Shown piece after piece: positions 57,306 to 64,000 of a DNA stretch of 64,000 nt. A model generated the notes under the pieces. It was not told the DNA's origin, did not search any database, and worked only from the letters and a program-made list of their open reading frames with translations. Numbering within the stretch: position 1 is the first letter of the stretch; each line of letters starts with the position of its first letter. The stretch covers positions 81,296-145,295 of the forward strand of contig NW_013546984.1 of assembly GCF_000711695.1 (NCBI RefSeq), read 5' to 3'. The position numbers were made by a program, and so were the translations under genes. Source of the stretch: Tilletiaria anomala UBC 951. Lineage: Eukaryota; Basidiomycota; Exobasidiomycetes; Georgefischeriales; Tilletiariaceae.

Positions 57306-60300
57306 ATGGACTACATACCTCCATGCGACCTCACCGGAGACCTTTCCTTCGCCGCCCCCGCCAAGATCAGGGTCCTGCTGACGCCCGCGGTCGTGCCTTC
57401 GTCAGCAGGGGGCCCCAGCAGCTCGGCATATTCGCAGCGCGATTTTGAGAAGTGGGCCGATCATGTGCGGAGCTTTGCCAGCATCAAGCTCTCCGACTTA
57501 CCCAGGAGCACTGCAGGGAGAGCAGGGCCCCGTGAGTTCTTTTTTTGCAAATCTCAGATAATCCCCCCAGTGTACTGAGAAGTGCGCACTCGCAGCGCAA
57601 GACTCGCCTCTCTATCGCAAGGGCGAGATCCACCTTTCCTTTGTCACCTCGTACGATCCTGCGCACGCCTTCTTGGCGCCGTTCAACCTGCACAGACAGG
57701 TCCTTGGCGTCATTGGGATCGCGACCGTCCCACGTGCTGCCAGCGGCAACCATGCTTCTGCTGTATCACCGGGGGGAGCGGGCGCTGGTGCTAGCACTTG
57801 CAATGGCCACGCCAGCAGCAGCAGCACGGCTGACTACGGCAAGCTCCACCACACCCCGCACGCGCTTCGAAATCAGCATCCAGGCGCAGTCATCCACCGC
57901 GTCTTTGCCTTTGACACGAGTGATGCGGAGCAGGACGCAGAGGGCGATGCGGACTTGGGCTCTGGCGAGGCGCTGCAAGGGAACGACGAGGACGAGGACA
58001 ATCTAGGCGAGCTGTCCAAATGCGGCGACACAGATGACGATGGCTACGATCCCGAGGACGAGGTAGAGAAGGCCAATATGAAGGCGCTGCAAGAGCAGGC
58101 CGCCGCCACCGGGTACGGCGCTGGCAGCGGCGGCTTTGGCTCGCAAGCGGCTGAGGGCCTCATCGTCATACCCGCTATGCGCAAGGACCAAAAGGATGTC
58201 AAGTTCTACCTGCGCCAACTCGTCACGGACTTTGTCTGCTCGCTGCTTGACGGCCTCGATTCGGTCGTCGCCGGCCTCAAGGGCTCGCCACTCGAGACGC
58301 CGCGTGAGACGCTCGACGTCGGCCTCGAGGTGTCGGTTGCGAATGGATCTTCCAGCGCCGGTGGGACGTTGCCTGGCGCTAACATGGACGGGGGGCGGTC
58401 GCATACATGGGAACTCGGCGCGGCGGCCAGTCGCGCTAGCTCGCTCTTCAGCTTCGGCAGCAGCTCTTCTGGCCCGTTGTCACTCGGTGGCGCGCACGCG
58501 AACGGCATCGGCGGCGGGCAGCAGCCCGACGTCCTATCGTCCTTTTCATCTGGTATGGCGGGCGCAAGTTCGTCCGCGAAGTCCAAGACGCTTAAGAAGG
58601 TTATCGACTCTACACGCGGTAGCGCCGGCAGCAGCAGTAGCAACAACAGCAAGCGCGTTCAGTCCATGGGCGGCTCTGGGCCGACAGGCGAGGGGCGGCA
58701 CACAAAGGTCCTTGCGGACTACTGCCTGCTCGCCGGCGACCTGTGGAGTGCGATTAGTTACTACGACCTTGCGATGAAGTGGATGGGAAAGGAGCGCTGC
58801 CTCGCCGGTGGCCAGGATGCCGTCTGGTTCGCCAGCGCACTTGAGGGCTGGGCCGTTACGAAGGCGCTCATGGCGCGATTGGGAAAGAGCGTGTCTGAGA
58901 GGGTGAGTGTCTGGCACTACGTTCGCCCGTCTCACACATTGATCGCTTGCAGAATGAAATGCAACACCGCGCTGAGCCTGTGTCCACTTTTATCTTGTCC
59001 TGCTCGCCGTATTAGGCTCCGCCAAGCGCGCTCACCAGCACCAAAGACAAGGAGAAGAAGGAAAAGGAAAAGGAGAAGGATGGGACGGCAGAGCTGCCGT
59101 ACGAGGACCTCCCCTGGGAGTCGATCGCCGAAGCGTACACCGTCGCAATCCAGATCTACGCCAAATGCCTCGCGCCGCTGAGCGTGCTGATGGCCGAGCC
59201 AGCGCGGTCCGTCCACAACGAGACGCCACGCGACTTTACGCACCCGTACATCCATGCCAACGCGTGTGTCCAATACGCGCGCTTCCTCCTCGCCGTCTGG
59301 TCCTGCCGCGGGTGGAACGGCGAGTGCTTCGACCAGCTGATCTACGGCGGCGTCCCGCTCTCTCTGCGCGCACCGTTGCAAGGCGCCGACCGTGATGACG
59401 CGCTACTGACGCCTGCAACGTTCACCATCTGGTCGAACGACTCGGGCGTCCGGCGCAGCGAGATCGCTGCCGCAGCGTCGCAGGCGCTTACGCTCTCCGT
59501 CGCCGCGCTCAAGCCGCGGGACCAGGTGGCGATCCTGAGCAGCATGACGAGCGTATTTGGCTGCATCGGCTTTGTGCGCCGCGAGACGTACCTCCTGCGG
59601 CAGTTGCAGAACTCGGTCCTCGCTTGGCTCGCCAGCGCGCTCCTCGCGCACGGCCGCCAGCGCCCGCAGGCCAAGGAGACGCTCCGCATCCGCCTCGGCG
59701 AGGTTGCGCCGGGCATGGCTGTCGTCTGGCACTCATCGCCAGCCCAGCAGCACGCTCGGTCCGACTTTGACGCCATCCTCATGATCGCCGTCCAGATCTG
59801 CGAGACGTACGGCATCAACGTCAACCGCGAGCCTGTCTCCGGCATCCCGGACACGCACGTCCTTGCCAAGGCACGCAGAGCAAGGATGCACACGTCCTAC
59901 GGCAACCCGCTCCTCGCTGGCCGCGCCGCACCACGGCACGCTCGTGCCAAACGGCTGAGCGCTGTTGTTGGCGCTGAGGAGGAAGAGGGAGAGAGTAGAC
60001 CGCAGAAAGCGTCTGTCCGGCCGGCGGACGCGCAGGGCGAATTTGGATGGATCGAGCAACAAATTATGCTGCTGAAGGATACCATTGGCGTGGCCGAGAC
60101 GCTTGAGGACCGGTTGTCGATGGCATTTTTTGGGGCACTGCTGCTCAGAGACTACTATCAATTCCTCGCCGCGGAGGAGCAGTGGCGTCTCGCGCAAGGC
60201 CTCCTGCGCATCTGGAGCAACGAAAAACCGCCCCCGGGCATAAGCGTCTCTTACTGGGGGCCGGCGGAGCCGATCGCGCGGTTTGAAATGCTCGCCCTGT

Positions 60301-62522
60301 CTCCGCCGCGCGCGGTCCAGGAGCAGAGTTACAAGGCGCTCAACCCTTCGGTCAAAGCGAAAGACGAAAGTGTCGCCGGACTAAGCAACCCTTTCTTCTG
60401 GAACCCGCTCAAAGGCAGCTTTAGTAGCAAGACGGCTACACTCGTGCAAGACGAGTTGGCAGAATTCGCAGTTACGCTGTACAACCCGCTCGAGATCGCG
60501 CTCGAATTTTCTAGCGTGAAGCTGTCCACATCCGGGTGTAAATTTGAGGCCATCGCGTCCGAGGTTGTCGTGCCGCCCACTTCGTTCCACACGCTTGTCC
60601 TGGCCGGCAAGCCGCTGGAGACCGGAAGCCTCACCGTGCGAGGCGTGTATCTGCGCCTGAACGGATGTAAGGAGCAAGAATTCGTCATGTGCCAGGTGGA
60701 TGACAACAATGAGAAGCGGTGGATCGCATGGCACGCCGATCAAGACGATCGGCGGACGCGCCTTAAGACCCTTGGACTCGAGGCGCGCATGTCCATCAAC
60801 GTCCAACCGGAAGAGGAGCCAAAGAGCAAAAAGAGCAAGTACTCCCTCGAGCATTTCATACAGTGCCGTGTCATCTTGAATCAGCCCATCCTCGAAATTG
60901 AATCGACTTCGCTCGTCGATGGCCGCTTGCAGATCTACGAAGGCGAAACAGCAGAACTCTGCGTCACTCTGCGCAACCCTTCCAATCTCCCCGTCGATTA
61001 CGGCGTCTTCTCCTTCTCGGACACGCTATCGGCGGCAGCGCAGGCCGCACTGGCGGAAGGTGGTCTGCATCCCAGCACTGTGCACGCGCTTGAGTGGAGC
61101 CTGATCAAGCAGCCAGTCCTTTCTCGCGAGGGAGTGCCGAAGGACTTCCTTATCGCCGCTGGCGAGTCGGTGCCTTTCTTGATCAAGGTTCTTGGAAAAT
61201 CCGGCTGCAGCGCGGCGACCATTGAGCTCGACTATGCGCATATCAATGGACTGGGCCGCGGCCGCTCGGTCACGGACGAGAAGAAGAACTGGTTCACACG
61301 CAAACTGGCATTGCAATTTCCAGTGGATGTGCTCAAGGTTGTGCAGCCGCAGTCGTTCCACATCCGCCTATTGCAGGTAAACGATCTGACAGCACTGATG
61401 GCGAGCAACGGCATTTATACCCCGAGCACTGCAGAGGAGACATCCGCGCTGGGAGATGCGCTTGTGCGCGCGGCGGACGAGGCGTCGGGACAGCAAGTCT
61501 GCCTTGTCAGCATGGATGTGCGCAACGTACATACTCACGAGCTCGAGCTCGAATTGCGTTTCAGTACAGACGAGCACGGTAAGCATGTCGCCTTGAAGCG
61601 AGTCGTCAACGCCGGCTCGAGCGTGCGCCTCGCGATCCCCGTGGATCAGATTCACCTGACTGAAGAGAAAGAAAGCGCGCCCATCCCAACGCGTTCGTCA
61701 CGGCAGTTCACAGTCGCCCGCGAGAAGCTGTCAGAGGAGGAGACGAGGCGCGCGCTCGTCAAGTTTTGGCACAAGGAGTACATCTACGAGCGCCTGCAGT
61801 GCTTTTGGACGGATATGAGGACCGGTCAGAGCGGCGAGCTGGCCATTCGAGGGCAGGAGCTCACCGACGTGCAACTCGAGACGCTCCGAAGGCCGGCGCT
61901 GTCGCTCGTGTTGCAGGTCGCACAATCGTCTTCGGGGCGCGCAGGACAGTGCAGGGCGGACGTGAAGGATGTTGAGGTGGAGCAGTTTGTCAACGTGTCG
62001 GCAAAGGTGACCAATCGAAGTGGTGAGAATTTACAGTGTGGATGCACAGACGATTAATCAAGAAGCGACCGACTGACTGGTGCCTTGTATCTCATTTTCC
62101 CATCTTGTGTAGGTCGACCTTTGAAACTGCTCTACCGGCTGACGCCGCTCGAGAGCGCGTCACTGGATCCGAACGGCGCGGCGCTTGCGCCGGATGCGCA
62201 ACCGCTCGACGGGCTCGTGCACCCGACCGACCCAGTGCTGAGCCAGGTGCTGCTGGCGTCCGGCACGCTCGCCGCAGCGGTGCAGCCGTGGCCGCTTCCG
62301 GACGGCGCGACGGCGACGATCGACAAGAGCATATGCTTTCTTGCGCAAGGCATGTACGCCTTCGTCGCTGCTGTCGAGGAGGCGCCACGGTTTGGGCAGC
62401 CAGTGCCGCCACAGCAGCAGGGGTCGAGCGAAGCGGCGGCGTCGCTCAAAACATCCGAGCGCCTCGCGTGCATCAGCCAGAACCGGCTCGAAGTGCGTGC
62501 CGTTCGGTCGTGCCCTCCGTGA
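57306..62522 (+). CDS. TRS120: TRAPPII complex subunit Trs120 (TRAPPC9), 4 exons, 1649 aa
   Basis: Exons: 57306-57531, 57596-58902, 59016-62022 and 62113-62522 (4950 nt). The N-terminus MDYIPPCDLTGDLSFAAPAK and HLSFVTSYDPAHAFLAPFNL then HRQVLGVIGIA are the TRS120 signature. Further family blocks are VLADYCLLAGDLWSAISYYD, HPYIHANACVQYARFLLAVW, and beta-rich C-terminal repeats (AEFAVTLYNPLEIALEFSSV; AELCVTLRNPSNLPVDYGVF). Low-complexity inserts (Gly/Ser-rich 58300-58680; Lys/Glu 59046-59080) are absent from yeast Trs120 and explain the greater length. TRAPPII is the exchange factor for Ypt31/Rab11 at the late Golgi. Splice phases agree throughout. Codons are visibly more GC-rich than in genes to the left. 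Confidence 0.93.
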
Positions 62523-62746
62523 CGGCTCAAGGGACGCGTAGGCAAAGGCAGGGGGGATAATGAGATGGGGCGCAGTGCGATACGGACGCTGCGTTTTGGC
62601 GAAGTGCCGGTGAGCGTAGCAACAATAGTAGTATACAAGCGTGTAAACTCCATGCAGAGCATATGGGACAGCTAGCCTTTGCATGTGCGTGCAGACGGAT
62701 TGGATATGCAACGGAATCGACTGGCCGGCCGGGCGTGGCCCAGCTT

Positions 62747-63975
62747 TCAAGCGCGCAAGGACCGACGATGCGGCGTGCCGCGCACCTTGCGGTCCTCCTC
62801 GTCGCCTGCGTCGCTGACGGGCGTGCGGGTATCGGCGCGCAACGTGCCGAGAAGGGCAATGTGGTGCTCCTGCATCTCGGTGTGACCACTGCCGCTGGGG
62901 CTGTCACTGGCGTAGCCCTGGCGTGAAATGAACTGCCCCCCACGCTCTTGCTCAAGGTCAGCGTCGGCGTCGCACGTGCCGGGCCGGCTGCCGGTGGGGT
63001 AGAACTGGGCATAAATGTCGGGCTCCTGCAGGAGGATGTACGCGCCGGCGTCACTGTCGTAGCGCATCTCGCCGGCAGCGAGGTGCGCTTCGAATGCGAG
63101 GCGGCGGTAGTAGCGATAGGTGATGATGAAGATGTATGCCCTGCCGTCGCGCAGACCAAAAGGGGGGAGGGAAGGGGAGGAAAGGAATCGGTCAGCGTAG
63201 CGCCTTGAGAGCAGAGAGCATGTAGATGTGCAAGGGAGTGGTGTGGCGCGGATGCTCACCTAATCGCGCTGTAGATGAACAGCAGCCCAAGCGCGGTGGG
63301 GATGATGCGCGTGACGAGTGTGTTGGTGCACAGCGACGGCGAGTGGCCGAGGCGCGCCTCCAACTCCAACATCGCCCGGCTCGCGAACGTGCTGGCCTGC
63401 TGCGCTGCTGTGCCCGCTGCTGCGTGCGGCTTTGCTATTGATTCCGCTGTGTCGGCTGCTGCAGCATGGCTGCCAGCGTCCGCATACGCGCCGTCGCTGC
63501 TGGGCGGGTAAGCGTGGGTGCTGAGCAGCGCGCACACCGAACGCTGTGCGGCGGGCTGGTAGAGGAGGAGCGTGACGACGAGAGCGTAGAAGACGGTGAG
63601 GAAGGCGTCGGAGGTCTGCTGGACAACGTACGCCAGGAGCCAGCGCGGGCGTGCCGCGCAGATGCCCGCGATGCCGAGCACGGCGCACAGCACGCCCGTG
63701 CACGCGTAGAGCTGTAGCAGGAGCGGCAGCGTGCGGATCCCGCCCGCGTCGGCGCTTGCGGAAGCGGATGCGGGTGGCGCGCAGCACGAATCGAGGCGCC
63801 ACGCGCGGGCCAGGAGCCACAGCTGGTAGTTCCACACCAGGCTCGCGGTGCACAGGAGCACGATGAAAGCCTTGTGAGAGCAGCAGCGCAGCGAAGCGAG
63901 GCGGCGCGACGGTGGCGACAATGGCCTGGCCGAGGAGGAGGATTCCCGGTGGCGGGTCAGTGCGAGCATGCTCAT
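62747..63975 (-). CDS. Multi-pass membrane protein, 2 exons, 369 aa
   Basis: Exons: 63975-63260 and 63140-62747 (1110 nt). About five membrane helices: near residues 33-55 (HKAFIVLLCTASLVWNYQLW), 80-110 (LLLQLYACTGVLCAVLGIAG), 118-140 (VVQQTSDAFLTVFYALVVTL), 220-240 (RIIPTALGLLFIYSAIR) and the segment across the intron (AYIFIITYRYYRRLAF). The C-terminal roughly 110 residues are polar with MRYDSDAGAYILLQEPDIYA, followed by a Ser/Asp/Gly-rich tail. I do not recognise the family. It may be a fungal-specific membrane protein. The start ATG at 63975 lies 25 bp from the window edge; a further 5' exon cannot be excluded. Its stop is 225 bp from that of TRS120 (convergent). Confidence 0.6.
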
Positions 63976-64000
63976 ATGTTGCGTCTTTTCTTGCTGTTCG

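Noticed and set aside
58136-58777. 213-codon plus-strand frame inside TRS120, and similar GC-driven shadows at 59403-59893 and 63260-63853
   Set aside because: All are alternate or opposite frames of well-supported coding exons in GC-rich DNA.

Overview
This window is nuclear DNA from a fungus, most likely a basidiomycete of the smut lineage (Ustilaginomycotina). The evidence is short spliceosomal introns (mostly 50-120 nt, GTGAGT-like donors), a fungal-type homocitrate synthase, a fungal tetraspanin and TRAPPII, SPT6, INO80 and ESCRT-III genes of fungal type. The lineage call is inference. I saw no rRNA, tRNA, CRISPR array, or biosynthetic or defence cluster. I joined exons by hand from splice signals, reading phase and family conservation, and checked that each complete multi-exon model sums to a multiple of three.

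Layout. 1-7.5 kb: the 5' end of an unknown gene (-), FAM32A (+), a DUF4202 protein (+), a METTL2/6/8-type tRNA m3C methyltransferase (+), a small CoA-binding-fold protein (-) and PRCC (+). 7.5-12.9 kb: gene-free, holding a decayed Ty1/copia element with three LTR copies. 12.9-20.6 kb: a 1602-residue RhoGEF (-) and a Ser/Thr-rich single-pass membrane protein (+). 21.5-27.4 kb: homocitrate synthase (+), lipoyl synthase (+) and a caprin-like/RG-rich protein (-). 28.3-30.5 kb: a wrecked SPATA20/YyaL (DUF255) pseudogene. 30.7-41.3 kb: a tetraspanin (-), the INO80 subunit Ies6 (+) and SPT6 (-). 41.3-44.5 kb: gene-poor, with a probable TRM44 pseudogene and a perfect 18-bp hairpin. 44.5-52 kb: a large polyQ bHLH factor (-), UMP/CMP kinase (-), a tiny mitochondrial membrane protein (-) and VPS2/CHMP2 (+). 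53.3-64 kb: GSK3 kinase (-) with a long first intron, TRS120 (+) and a multi-pass membrane protein (-).

Most genes are unlinked housekeeping functions: splicing (FAM32A, PRCC), chromatin and transcription (SPT6, IES6), tRNA modification (METTL; TRM44 relic), membrane traffic (TRS120, VPS2), signalling (RhoGEF, GSK3) and metabolism (LYS20, LIP5, URA6). The only suggestive metabolic pair is LYS20-LIP5, adjacent on the same strand.

I did not find a convincing undescribed multi-gene system. The most interesting items are the two pseudogenes of normally conserved enzymes, the 18-bp hairpin, the three-LTR copia relic, unusual splicing (a GC-AG intron, motif-encoding microexons, stopless 3n introns), a low-complexity insert in the GSK3 N-lobe and an unusually long bHLH loop.
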